This document shows, piece after piece, positions 25,184-34,200 of a stretch of DNA of 64,000 nucleotides. Source of the DNA: Actinomadura rayongensis (GTDB taxonomy: Bacteria; Actinomycetota; Actinomycetes; Streptosporangiales; Streptosporangiaceae); contig NZ_WUTW01000001.1 of assembly GCF_009831215.1 (NCBI RefSeq), positions 620,001 to 684,000 on the forward strand, read 5' to 3'. The position numbers were made by a program, and so were the translations under genes. A model generated the notes under the pieces. It was not told the origin of the DNA, searched no databases, and worked only from the letters and a program-made list of their open reading frames with translations. Each line of letters opens with the position of its first letter. The stretch's first letter is position 1.

Positions 25184-26310
25184 AGATCCTGTTCAGCTCG
25201 GCGGGCAGCCCGGCGACGGTCTTCGCCATCGCGCCCCTCGCGACGGCCGTCCGCAACGCAGGCCACGAGGTCTTCGTGTCGGCCAACGCGGACATGGTCC
25301 CGGCCATCACCGGCGTCGGACTGCCCGCGATCTCGGTGACGTCGCGTCCGCTCAAGGACTTCGTCACCAAGGACCGGGCGGGCGACCCCGTGCCCCGGCC
25401 GCAGGACCCGACCGAGGAACTGCAGTTCGTCGGCCGCTGGTTCGGGCGGCTGGCGGCCGAGAGCCTGGAGCCGCTGCGCGAGCTGTCCCGGCACTGGCGC
25501 CCGGACGTCGTGGTCGGCGGGTCGATGTCGTACGTCGCGGGCCTGCTCGCCGCGTCGCTCGGCGTCCCGTACGTGCGGCAGACGATCGACACGACCGAGA
25601 CGACCGGGATCGACCCGGGCGCGGCGGCGGAGCTGGCGCCCGAGCTGGCCGACCTCGGCCTGTCCGGGCTGCCCGATCCGGACCTGCTCGTGGACATCTG
25701 CCCGCCGAGCCTGCGTCCGCCCGGCGCCCCGGCCGCCCGGCCGATGCGCTGGACGCCCGGCAACCGGCAGAGCCTGCTGGAGCCCTGGATGTACACGCGG
25801 GGCGAGCGCAAGCGCGTCTGCGTGACGATGGGCAGCCGCGTCCTGCTGACGCACAACGTCGACTTCCTCGCGGAACTGGCCGCCGCGGTCGGCGCGCTCG
25901 ACGTGGAGGTCGTGGTGGCCGCGCCCGACCAGGCGGCCGAGCGGCTGCGCGACGTGACCGGCGTGCGCGCGGGCTGGGTGCCGCTGGACGTCGTCGCGCG
26001 GACCTGCGACCTGATCGTCCACCACGGCGGCGGCGTCACCAGCATGACCGCGATGCACGCCGGGGTGCCGCAGCTCATCCTGCCCGACTCCGCGTACTCC
26101 GCCGTGCCCGCGCGGCGGATCGCGGACCTCGGCGCGGGCCTGACCGTCCGACTCGGCGAGGACACCTCCGATGTCATCACCACGGCCTGCAAGGAGATCC
26201 TCTCCGACCCCGCCTTCGGGCGGAACGCCGCCGCGATCGCCGCGGAGATCGCCGCCCTCCCCGGCCCGGCGGCGGTGGCCGCCGAGATCGGGACGCTCGG
26301 CGCGGGCTGA
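25180..26310 (+). CDS. Glycosyltransferase 1 (GT1 family, UrdGT2-like)
   Basis: A 376-residue GT-B fold glycosyltransferase. The N-terminus ILFSSAGSPATVFAIAPLAT matches antibiotic glycosyltransferases such as UrdGT2 and LanGT2, and the C-terminal donor site includes LIVHHGGGVTSMTAMHAGVP. It transfers a deoxy sugar from an NDP donor to the aglycone or a preceding sugar. A paralogue lies at 34995. C- versus O-linkage cannot be decided from sequence inspection. It is coupled to the aromatase gene through ATGA. Confidence 0.92.
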   Translation: MKILFSSAGSPATVFAIAPLATAVRNAGHEVFVSANADMVPAITGVGLPAISVTSRPLKDFVTKDRAGDPVPRPQDPTEELQFVGRWFGRLAAESLEPLRELSRHWRPDVVVGGSMSYVAGLLAASLGVPYVRQTIDTTETTGIDPGAAAELAPELADLGLSGLPDPDLLVDICPPSLRPPGAPAARPMRWTPGNRQSLLEPWMYTRGERKRVCVTMGSRVLLTHNVDFLAELAAAVGALDVEVVVAAPDQAAERLRDVTGVRAGWVPLDVVARTCDLIVHHGGGVTSMTAMHAGVPQLILPDSAYSAVPARRIADLGAGLTVRLGEDTSDVITTACKEILSDPAFGRNAAAIAAEIAALPGPAAVAAEIGTLGAG

Positions 26311-27631
26311 CCGGACGGGCCTGCTCGCGGTCCTGTCGGGCAACATGCTGCTCGACGCGCTGGAGGTCTCCTCGGCCGTCGTCGCGCTGCCCGCGATCGG
26401 CCGCGAGTTCGGCGTCCCGGTCACCGCGCTGCACCTGGTGATGACCGGGTTCGCGCTCGGCTTCGGCGGGCTGCTGCTGTTCGCCGGGCAGATCGTGAAC
26501 CGGCTCGGGCGCCGTCCGGTCTACCTGGCCGCGCTCGTGGTCTTCGCCGGGGCGTCGCTGGCGGCGGGGTTCGCGGGGACGCTCGCGGTGCTCGTCGCGA
26601 CCCGCGTGGTGAAGGGCTTCTGCGCCGCGCTGACCGCGCCCACGGGCCTCGCCATCATCGCCGCGGAGTTCCCGGAGGGCGGCGAGCGCACCCGGGCGCT
26701 GTCGGTCTACGCGTTGTTCGGCGCGAGCGGCTTCACCGTCGGCCTGCTGCTGTCGGGCGCGCTGACCGAACTGGACTGGCGGTGGATGTTCGCGGCCCCG
26801 GCTCCGGCGGCGCTCGTGCTCTGGGCGCTGGCGCGCCGCTACGTCCCGCCGGACGACGCCCCGCGCGGACGGCTCGACGCGGCGGGCGCGGCGACGCTGT
26901 TCACCGCGCTGCTGCTGGCCGTGGGCGCGCTGTCGGCCGCGCCCGCGGCCGGCTGGTCGGATCCGCTGCCGCTCGCCGGGTTGGCGTCGGCCGCAGTGCT
27001 CGCCGGGGTGTTCTGGCGGCGCGAGCGGTCGGCCGTCGACCCGCTCGTCCGGGCGGGGCTGCTCGCGCACGGGCCGCTCGTGCGCTCGGCGCTGGCGGCG
27101 GCGGCGCTGAACGGGGCGTACTGGGGGTTCCTCCTGCTGTGCGTCCTCGCGTCGCCGTGGCCGCCCTTCGCGACGGCCGCCGCGCTGCTGCCCGCGAGCG
27201 TTCCGCCGATGCTCGCCGCGCCGTTCTCGGCGCGGCTGCTGGAACGCCTCGGGACGGCGAACGCGATCGCCTGCGGAACTGCCGTCGCCCCGCTCGGATA
27301 CGTCATTTATTGGCGCTGGGGAACGGAGCATTCCTATGTTTTCGGAATGTTGCCCGCGCTGGTCCTCGTGGGCCTGAGTTTCGTGCTCGCCTTCGCGGCC
27401 CTGCACGTCCAGGCGACCGGCGGCGTGGCGCCCGGCGACCAGCGGGCGGCGTCCGGGCTGTACCAGACGGCCGTCCAGGTCGGCGGCTGTCTCGTCCTCA
27501 CCGGGACGGCCGTCCTCGCGGCGGGCGGACGGGACGCGGCGGCCCTGTTCGTCGTCGCGGTCGCGGTCGCCGGTTTTCTCGCCGCGACGGCCGGAACACG
27601 GTTTCCTCGTTCTCCCGCGAAGACGCCTTGA
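26171..27631 (+). CDS. MFS drug exporter (start uncertain)
   Basis: A major facilitator with about 14 hydrophobic segments; TM1 carries the Asp of LLDALEVSSAVVALPAI, and the loop 2-3 motif is NRLGRRPVYLAAL, as in DHA2-type exporters. The start is problematic: the only canonical in-frame start before TM1 is ATG 26171, which overlaps the glycosyltransferase by 140 bases; ATG 26345 would cut TM1 in half. Homology-like sequence begins near 26321 (LLAVLSGN), where a non-canonical CTG is present. It probably exports the glycosylated product. Its stop overlaps the -35 box of the next promoter. Confidence 0.82.
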   Translation: MSSPRPARRSSPTPPSGGTPPRSPRRSPPSPARRRWPPRSGRSARADRTGLLAVLSGNMLLDALEVSSAVVALPAIGREFGVPVTALHLVMTGFALGFGGLLLFAGQIVNRLGRRPVYLAALVVFAGASLAAGFAGTLAVLVATRVVKGFCAALTAPTGLAIIAAEFPEGGERTRALSVYALFGASGFTVGLLLSGALTELDWRWMFAAPAPAALVLWALARRYVPPDDAPRGRLDAAGAATLFTALLLAVGALSAAPAAGWSDPLPLAGLASAAVLAGVFWRRERSAVDPLVRAGLLAHGPLVRSALAAAALNGAYWGFLLLCVLASPWPPFATAAALLPASVPPMLAAPFSARLLERLGTANAIACGTAVAPLGYVIYWRWGTEHSYVFGMLPALVLVGLSFVLAFAALHVQATGGVAPGDQRAASGLYQTAVQVGGCLVLTGTAVLAAGGRDAAALFVVAVAVAGFLAATAGTRFPRSPAKTP

Positions 27632-27658
27632 CTTGAAGTCCGGTTCAACTTTTACGCT
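27628..27658 (+). promoter_or_regulatory. MerR/SoxR-type promoter of the FMN reductase gene
   Basis: -35 box TTGACT (27628-27633), 19-base spacer holding the dyad TTGAAGTCCGGTTCAA (27633-27648), and -10 box TACGCT (27653-27658). A 19-base spacer with the dyad in its middle is the hallmark of MerR-family activated promoters. Two sister sites lie at 41708 and 49098. The -35 box overlaps the stop codon of the MFS gene. Confidence 0.7.
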
Positions 27659-27697
27659 CCTGAGCAACCGTAATTCCCACGGAAAGAGCGGAGTGCA

Positions 27698-28294
27698 ATG
27701 TCAGCGGATCGACTGCGCCTGGGCATCATCGTCGGCAGCATGCGCGACGGGCGGCTCGGGCCGACCGTCGCCCGGTGGATCGCCGCGGAGGCCGAGCGGG
27801 ACGGCGAGTTCGACCTGGACGTCATCGACCTCCGGGAGGCGGACCTGCCCGTGGTGACCCCGGACTTCGGGGCCGACCCCGAGCCCGCGGTCGCGGCCCG
27901 GCGGGACGCGCTCGGGGAGCGGCTGGACGCGGCCGACGCCTTCGTCGTCGTCACGCCCGAGTACAACCACGGCGCCCCGGCCGGGCTGAAGAGCGCGATC
28001 GACTGGTTCCTCAAGGAGTGGCAGGCCAAGCCGGTCGCGTTCGTCTCCTACGGCGGGATCTCGGGCGGCCTGCGCGCCGTCGAGCACCTGCGCCAGGTGT
28101 TCGCCGAGGTCCACGCGACGACGATCCGGGAGACCGTCAGCTTCCACGACGCGTGGTCCCACTGGGACACGCAGGGCAACTGGCCGAAGGACCCCGAGCG
28201 CGCGAACGCCGCCGCGAAGGTGATGCTCGTCCAGCTCGCCTGGTGGGCGCGGGCGCTGAAGGACGCGAAGCAGAGTCAGCCCTATCCCGGCTGA
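27698..28294 (+). CDS. NAD(P)H-dependent FMN reductase
   Basis: A 198-residue flavodoxin-like reductase. FMN phosphate loop is IIVGSMRDGRLGPTVARW, and the second signature is TPEYNHGAPAGLKSAIDW followed by FVSYGGISGGLRAVEHL. It reduces FMN (or quinones) with NAD(P)H. The promoter carries a SoxR-like box shared with the ABC exporter operon. In Streptomyces coelicolor an NADPH-dependent FMN reductase belongs to the SoxR regulon, so a role in handling redox-cycling by the quinone product is plausible. A strong hairpin follows the gene. Confidence 0.9.
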   Translation: MSADRLRLGIIVGSMRDGRLGPTVARWIAAEAERDGEFDLDVIDLREADLPVVTPDFGADPEPAVAARRDALGERLDAADAFVVVTPEYNHGAPAGLKSAIDWFLKEWQAKPVAFVSYGGISGGLRAVEHLRQVFAEVHATTIRETVSFHDAWSHWDTQGNWPKDPERANAAAKVMLVQLAWWARALKDAKQSQPYPG

Positions 28295-28311
28295 CCCGAC
28301 CAGACCGACCG

Positions 28312-28347
28312 GCGAAAGAGGCACGAGACCACTCGTGCCTCTTTCGC
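28312..28347 (+). terminator. Perfect 16-bp hairpin after the FMN reductase gene
   Basis: GCGAAAGAGGCACGAG (28312-28327) and CTCGTGCCTCTTTCGC (28332-28347) form a perfect 16-base-pair stem with loop ACCA. It lies 18 bases after the reductase stop and 28 bases before the carboxyltransferase start, so it should end or attenuate transcripts entering the next gene. Confidence 0.8.
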
Positions 28348-28375
28348 ATTTCCGGGTGAGAACGGGGAGGAGTTC

Positions 28376-29980
28376 ATGTCCGTCACCGAGGAGACCCTCG
28401 CGCTTCCGGAGACCGAGCCCGCCGGGCCGGCGCCGCTGCGCGACCTCGTCGCCGAACTGGCCGCGCGCCGGGACGTGGCGTTCGCGGGACCGGGCGAGGC
28501 GGCGACGCGCGCGCAGCACGCCAAGGGCAAGCTGACCGCGCACGAGCGCATCGCGCTGCTGCTGGACGAGGGTTCGTTCACCGAGGTCGAGACGTTCCGC
28601 CGGCACCGCGCGGTCGGGTTCGGCCTGGAGGACCGGCGCCCGTACTCCGACGGCGTGGTCACCGGCTGGGGGACGGTCCACGGCCGTCCCGTGTTCGTGT
28701 ACGCGCACGACTTCCGCGTCTTCGGCGGGGCGCTCGGCGAGGCCCACGCCCAGAAGATCCACAAGATCATGGACCTGGCGCTGGCGGCGGGCGCGCCGCT
28801 GGTCTCGCTGAACGACGGCGCCGGGGCGCGGATCCAGGAGGGCGTCACCGCGCTGGCCGGCTACGGGGGCATCTTCCAGCGCAACACCCGGGCCTCCGGG
28901 GTGATCCCGCAGATCAGCGTGATGCTCGGCCCCTGCGCCGGGGGCGCGGCCTACTCGCCCGCGCTGACCGACTTCGTGTTCATGGTCCGCGAGACGTCGC
29001 AGATGTTCATCACCGGGCCGGACGTGATCCGCGCGGTGACCGGCGAGGAGATCACGCAGAACGGGCTCGGCGGCGCGGACGTCCACGCCGAGACGTCCGG
29101 TGTCTGCCACTTCGCCTACGACGACGAGGAGACGTGCCTCGCCGAGGTCCGCTACCTGCTGTCGCTGCTGCCGCAGAACAACCGCGAGCTGCCGCCCGAG
29201 GCGCCCACGGCCGACGACCCGGACCGGACGGCGGAGGCGCTGCTCGACCTCGTCCCGACCGACACGACCCGTCCGTACGACGTGCGCGCCGTCATCGGGG
29301 AGCTGGTCGACGACGGCGAGTTCCTGGAGGTCCACGAGCGCTGGGCGACGAACCTCGTCTGCGCGCTCGCCCGGCTCGACGGGCGGGTCGTCGGCGTCGT
29401 GGCCAGCCAGCCGCTCGCGCTCGCCGGGGTGCTGGACATCGAGGCGTCCGAGAAGGGCGCCCGGTTCGTCCAGATGTGCGATGCGTTCAACATCCCGCTG
29501 GTCACGCTGCTGGACGTGCCGGGCTTCCTGCCCGGCGTGGACCAGGAGCACGGCGGGATCATCCGGCGCGGGGCCAAGCTCCTCTACGCCTACTGCAACG
29601 CGACCGTCCCGCGCGTCTCGGTGATCCTCCGCAAGGCCTACGGCGGGGCGTACATCGTCATGGACTCCCGTTCCGTCGGCGCGGACCTCGCCTACGCCTG
29701 GCCCACCAACGAGATCGCCGTCATGGGCGCCGAGGGCGCGGCGAACGTCATCTTCCGCCGGGAGATCGCCGCCGCCGCCGACCCCGAGGCGGTGCGGGCG
29801 GCGGCGATCGAGGAGTACCGCAGCACGCTGACGCACCCGTACCACGCCGCCGAGCGCGGGCTGGTCGACGACGTGATCGACCCGGCCGACACCCGCCGCG
29901 TCCTCGTCCGGGCGCTGCGGATGCTCGCCGCCAAGCACTCCGACCAGCCGGCGCGCAAGCACGGCAACCCGCCGCAGTGA
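28376..29980 (+). CDS. Acyl-CoA carboxylase beta subunit (carboxyltransferase)
   Basis: A 534-residue carboxyltransferase of the actinobacterial AccD/PccB type. Both crotonase-like halves are present: N-terminal half with ISVMLGPCAGGAAYSPALTD and C-terminal half with LLDVPGFLPGVDQEHGG and LRKAYGGAYIVM, the oxyanion-hole segments. It transfers the carboxyl group from biotin of the alpha subunit (12182) to acetyl- or propionyl-CoA. Coupling with an epsilon subunit (GTGA overlap) shows an ACC/PCC-type complex. ATG at 28376 follows GGGAGGAG. Acetyl- versus propionyl-CoA preference was not resolved; cluster context favours malonyl-CoA supply. Confidence 0.94.
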   Translation: MSVTEETLALPETEPAGPAPLRDLVAELAARRDVAFAGPGEAATRAQHAKGKLTAHERIALLLDEGSFTEVETFRRHRAVGFGLEDRRPYSDGVVTGWGTVHGRPVFVYAHDFRVFGGALGEAHAQKIHKIMDLALAAGAPLVSLNDGAGARIQEGVTALAGYGGIFQRNTRASGVIPQISVMLGPCAGGAAYSPALTDFVFMVRETSQMFITGPDVIRAVTGEEITQNGLGGADVHAETSGVCHFAYDDEETCLAEVRYLLSLLPQNNRELPPEAPTADDPDRTAEALLDLVPTDTTRPYDVRAVIGELVDDGEFLEVHERWATNLVCALARLDGRVVGVVASQPLALAGVLDIEASEKGARFVQMCDAFNIPLVTLLDVPGFLPGVDQEHGGIIRRGAKLLYAYCNATVPRVSVILRKAYGGAYIVMDSRSVGADLAYAWPTNEIAVMGAEGAANVIFRREIAAAADPEAVRAAAIEEYRSTLTHPYHAAERGLVDDVIDPADTRRVLVRALRMLAAKHSDQPARKHGNPPQ

Positions 29981-30174
29981 GCGCCCCGGTCCTGCGCGTC
30001 GTGCGGGGCGCGCCCGACGCCGACGAACTCGCGGCGCTCGTCGCCGTGCTGCTGAGCCGCGCCCGCCGGGTCCCCCCGGTCGCCGCCGTCCCGCGCCGGC
30101 GGCGGCCGGACCGGGGCGTCTTCTGCCCGCCGACGAGCTGGCGCGCGTCCACCGAGCCGAACAGGAGCTGGTAG
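29977..30174 (+). CDS. Acyl-CoA carboxylase epsilon subunit
   Basis: A 65-residue protein starting with a GTG that overlaps the carboxyltransferase stop (GTGA). The N-terminal LRVVRGAPDADELAALVAVL and the late W followed by Arg match actinobacterial AccE/PccE epsilon subunits, small basic proteins that bind and stimulate the carboxyltransferase. The middle is Arg/Pro-rich and poorly conserved, as is typical. It completes a three-subunit carboxylase dedicated to this cluster. Confidence 0.85.
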   Translation: MSAPVLRVVRGAPDADELAALVAVLLSRARRVPPVAAVPRRRRPDRGVFCPPTSWRASTEPNRSW

Positions 30175-30178
30175 CGAT

Positions 30179-31228
30179 ATGCGACTGCCCGACACCTACA
30201 TCGCCGGCCTCGGGAGCTTCCTTCCCGAGACGGTGACCGTGGAGACCGCCGTCCGGCAGGGTCTCTACCCGGCCGAGAACGTCGACCTGCACGAGTACGC
30301 GGGCTGCGCGGTGGCGGGCCCGGTGCCCGCGCCGGAGATGGGCCTGCGGGGAGCGCAGGAGGCGGTCGAGCGCTCCGGCCTCGCCCCGACCGAGTTCGAC
30401 CTGCTGCTCTACGCGTGCACCTGGCACCAGGGACCGGACGGCTGGCTGCCGCACTCCTACCTCCAGCGCTACCTGGTCGGCGGCGACGTCCCCGGGCTGG
30501 AGATCCGGCAGGGCTGCAACGGCATGTTCGCCGGGCTGGACGTCGCCGCGTCCTACCTGCACGCCGTCCCGGAGCGGGGGAGCGCGCTGCTCGTCGCCGC
30601 CGACAACTACGGGACCCCGCTGCTCGACCGGTGGCGGCCCGGCCTCGGCCTCGCGCTCGGGGACGCCGCCACGGCGGTCGTCCTCACCAAGCGGCCGGGC
30701 TTCGCGCAGGTCCTGTCCGTCGGGTCCACGACGATCCCCGAGGGCGAGGAGATGCACCGCAGCGGCGAGCCGGTGTTCCCGCCGGGCGCGACCGTGGGCC
30801 GCACGCAGGACTTCGGGGCGCGGGCCGAGCACTACAACGCCAAGCGCCCGGCGGGGAGCGCGGCGCTGAAGGAGCTGCCCGACCGGATCACCAAGCTGGC
30901 CTTCCAGGTCCTGGACGAGGCCGGCGTCGGCATCGACCAGGTCACGCGGGTCGGCTACGTGAACCACTCCCGGGAGATCGTCGAGCAGCGCTGCATGGCC
31001 CTGCTCGGGCTGCCGCTGTCCAAGTCCGTCTGGGAGTACGGCCGGACGATCGGGCACTGCGGCGCCAGCGACCAGTTCCTCGCCTTCCACCACCTGCTCG
31101 CCACGGGCGAGCTGCTGCCCGGGGACCACATGCTGCTCGTCGGCATGGCCCCCGGCGTCGTCCTCTCCGCCGCCGTGATCAAGGTGCTGGAGATCCCCGC
31201 GTGGCTGAACGAAGGGAAAGCCCCATGA
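30179..31228 (+). CDS. KAS III-like acyltransferase (AviN/CalO4/CerJ type)
   Basis: A 349-residue ketoacyl synthase III homologue. Cys113 lies in RQGCNGMFAG, a His in YVNHSREIV, and the position that is Asn in FabH appears to be Asp (HCGASDQFLAFHH). A Cys-His-Asp set is found in KAS III homologues that transfer acyl groups to sugars rather than condense them (CerJ, and the partners of aromatic type I PKSs such as ChlB3 and AviN). It overlaps the start of the type I PKS, so it probably takes the aryl acid from that PKS and esterifies a sugar hydroxyl. The acceptor is inferred. Confidence 0.82.
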   Translation: MRLPDTYIAGLGSFLPETVTVETAVRQGLYPAENVDLHEYAGCAVAGPVPAPEMGLRGAQEAVERSGLAPTEFDLLLYACTWHQGPDGWLPHSYLQRYLVGGDVPGLEIRQGCNGMFAGLDVAASYLHAVPERGSALLVAADNYGTPLLDRWRPGLGLALGDAATAVVLTKRPGFAQVLSVGSTTIPEGEEMHRSGEPVFPPGATVGRTQDFGARAEHYNAKRPAGSAALKELPDRITKLAFQVLDEAGVGIDQVTRVGYVNHSREIVEQRCMALLGLPLSKSVWEYGRTIGHCGASDQFLAFHHLLATGELLPGDHMLLVGMAPGVVLSAAVIKVLEIPAWLNEGKAP

Positions 31229-34200
31229 CGGTCGGAACAACCGGCGCGGCGCCGGTCGCGGTGATCGGGATCGGCTGCCGCCTGCCGGGCGACGTGACCT
31301 CGCCCGCCGACTACTGGACGCTCATGACCGGCGGCGCGGACGCCTCCGGCGAGGTCCCCGGCGAGCGGTGGAGCGACTACGCCGACCTCGGCCCCGAGTA
31401 CCGGACGGCCCTGCGCCAGGCGGTCACGAAGGGCAACTTCCTGCCGCACATCGACCGGTTCGACGCCGCGTTCTTCGGGATCCCGCCCCGCGAGGCCGCG
31501 ACGATGGACCCGCAGCACCGCCTGGTGCTGGAGGTCGCGTGGGAGGCGCTGGAGCACGCGGGCGTCCCGGCGGGCTCGCTCGCCGGCACCGACGCCGGCG
31601 TCTTCGTCGGCGTCTGCACCGCCGACTACGGCGGCCAGATCCTGGAGGACCTGCCGAGCATCGAGGCGCTGACCGGGATCGGCGCGGCGACCTGCGCGGT
31701 CGCCAACCGGCTCTCCCACGTGCTCGACCTGCGCGGCCCGAGCATCGCGATCGACACGGCGTGCTCGGCGTCGCTCGTGGCCGTTCACCTCGCGTGCCAG
31801 AGCCTGCGCCTCGGGGAGAGCAGCATCGCGTTCGCGGGCGGCGTCAACGTGCTCGTGTCGCCCGGCCAGACCCTCACGCTCGGCGCGGCGGGCGCGCTCT
31901 CCCCCGACGGGCGCAGCAAGTCCTTCTCCGCCGCCGCCGACGGCTACGGTCGGGGCGAGGGCTGCGGCGTCGTGCTGCTCAAGCTGCTGGCCGACGCCGA
32001 GCGGGACGGCGACCCGATCCTCGCCGTCGTCCGGGGCAGCGCCGTCAACCAGGACGGCCGCACCAACGGGATCATGGCGCCCTGCGGGACCGCGCAGGAG
32101 CACGTCATGGTCCGCGCCTGCGCGAGCGCCGGGCTGGACCCGGCGACGGTGGACTACGTCGAGGCGCACGGCACCGGCACGCCGGTCGGCGACCCGATGG
32201 AGGCCGCGGCGCTGGCCGCCGTCTACGGCGCGGACCGTCCGGCCGACGAACCGTGCCTGGTCGGGTCGGTGAAGGCCAACATCGGGCACCTGGAGGGCGC
32301 GGCCGGGATCGCCGGGGTGATCAAGGCCGTCCTCGCCCTGGACCGCGCCGAGGTGCCCGGCACCCGCCTCGAAGGGCCGCCGAACCCCGCGATCGCGTGG
32401 GACGGGTCGGGCCTCGACCTCGTCACCGAGACGACGCCGTGGCCCGAGCGCGACCACCCGCGCCGCGCCGGGGTCTCGGGCTTCGGCTACGGCGGGACGG
32501 TCGCCCACATCGTCCTGGAGCAGGCGCCGCCGCGTCCGGCCGCGACCGTCCCGGCGGACCCGGCGGGCCGCCGGCTCTACCCGCTGTCGGCGGCCTCGGC
32601 GGAGTCGCTGCGCACGGCGGCGGCGGCGCTCGCCGACCGGCTGGACGCCGCGGACCCGCCGCCGCTCGCCTCGCTCGGCCACACGCTCGCGCTGCGCCGC
32701 GAGCACCTCGCCGAGCGCGCGGTCGTCGCCGCCGACGGCCGGACGGAACTGGTCGCGCGGCTGCGCGCGCTCGCCGACGGCACGCCCGAGGGCGGCGTGG
32801 TCACCGGCCGCCGCGCGCCGCACCGGGGCCGGGGCCTCGTCTGGGTCTTCTCCGGCCACGGCTCGCAGTGGGTCGGGATGGGCCGCGAAATGCTGGACGA
32901 ACCCGCGTTCGCACAGGTCATCGACGAGCTGGACCCGATCTACCGGGAGGAGATCGGCTTCTCGCCCCGCCAGGTCCTGCTGGACGGCGACCTCGGCGAG
33001 GTGGACCGCGTCCAGACGATGATCTTCGCGATGCAGACGGGCCTCGCCGCGCTCTGGCGCACGGTCGGCGTGGTCCCGGACGCGGTGATCGGGCACTCGG
33101 TCGGCGAGATCGGCGCGGCGGTGGCCGCCGGGGCGCTGTCCCTGGCCGACGGCGGCCGGCTGATCTGCCGCCGGTCCCGGCTGCTGCGCGAGGTCGCGGG
33201 CAAGGGCGGCATGGTCATGGTGCCGCTGTCCTTCGCCGCGACCGAGGAACGGCTCGCCGGACGCACCGACGTCGCGGCGGCGATCGCGGCCTCGCCCGCC
33301 TCGACGGTCGTCGCGGGCGACGCCGACGCGGTCCGGGCGCTGCGCGAGGAGTGGACGGCCGAGGGGCTGCGCGTCCTGGAGGTCGCCTCGGACGTGGCGT
33401 TCCACAGCCCGCACATGGACCCGCTGCTGGACCGCCTCACGTCCGCCGCCGCGGGGCTGGAGCACCGGCCGACGACGGTGCCGATGTACAGCACGTCGCT
33501 GCCCGACCCGCGCGCCACGCCCGCGACCGGCGGCGCGTACTGGGCCGGGAACCTGCGCAACCCCGTCCGGCTCGTGGACGCCGTCACGGCCGCCGCCGAG
33601 GACGGCCACCTCGAGTTCCTGGAGGTGTCGCCGCACCCGGTCGTGGCCCACTCGATCAACGAGACGCTCGGCGAGCTGGACCTCGACGACGCGTTCGTCG
33701 GGACGACGCTGCGCCGCAACCGCCCCGAGCAGGCCACCCTCCAGAACGCCCTGGCCGCCCTGCACTGCCGGGGGATCGAGGTGGACTGGACCGTCCTGCA
33801 ATCGGACGGCGGACTCGTCGGCCTGCCCGGCTACCCGTGGCAGGAGACCGTCCACTGGTACCAGCGGTCGGTGCCCGCGCGCGGCGTCGGCGGCGGGCAC
33901 GACGTCGACCGGCACACCGTGCTCGGCGCGCGCGAGAGCATCGCGGGCAGCGCGGTCCAGGTGTGGCGGACGGTCCTCAACGACGACAACCGTCCCTACC
34001 CGGGCAGCCACGCGCTCAACGGGGTGGAGATCGTCCCGGCGGCCGTGCTTACCGAGACGTTCCGGGAGGTCACGGGCGGCGGCGTCCTCGTGGACGTCGA
34101 GATGCGCCAGCCGCTGCTGACGGCCAGCCCGCGCGAGGTCCAGGTGGTGCTGGACGGGACCGAGCTGCGGCTCGCGTCCCGGCCCGTCACCGGCCCCGGC

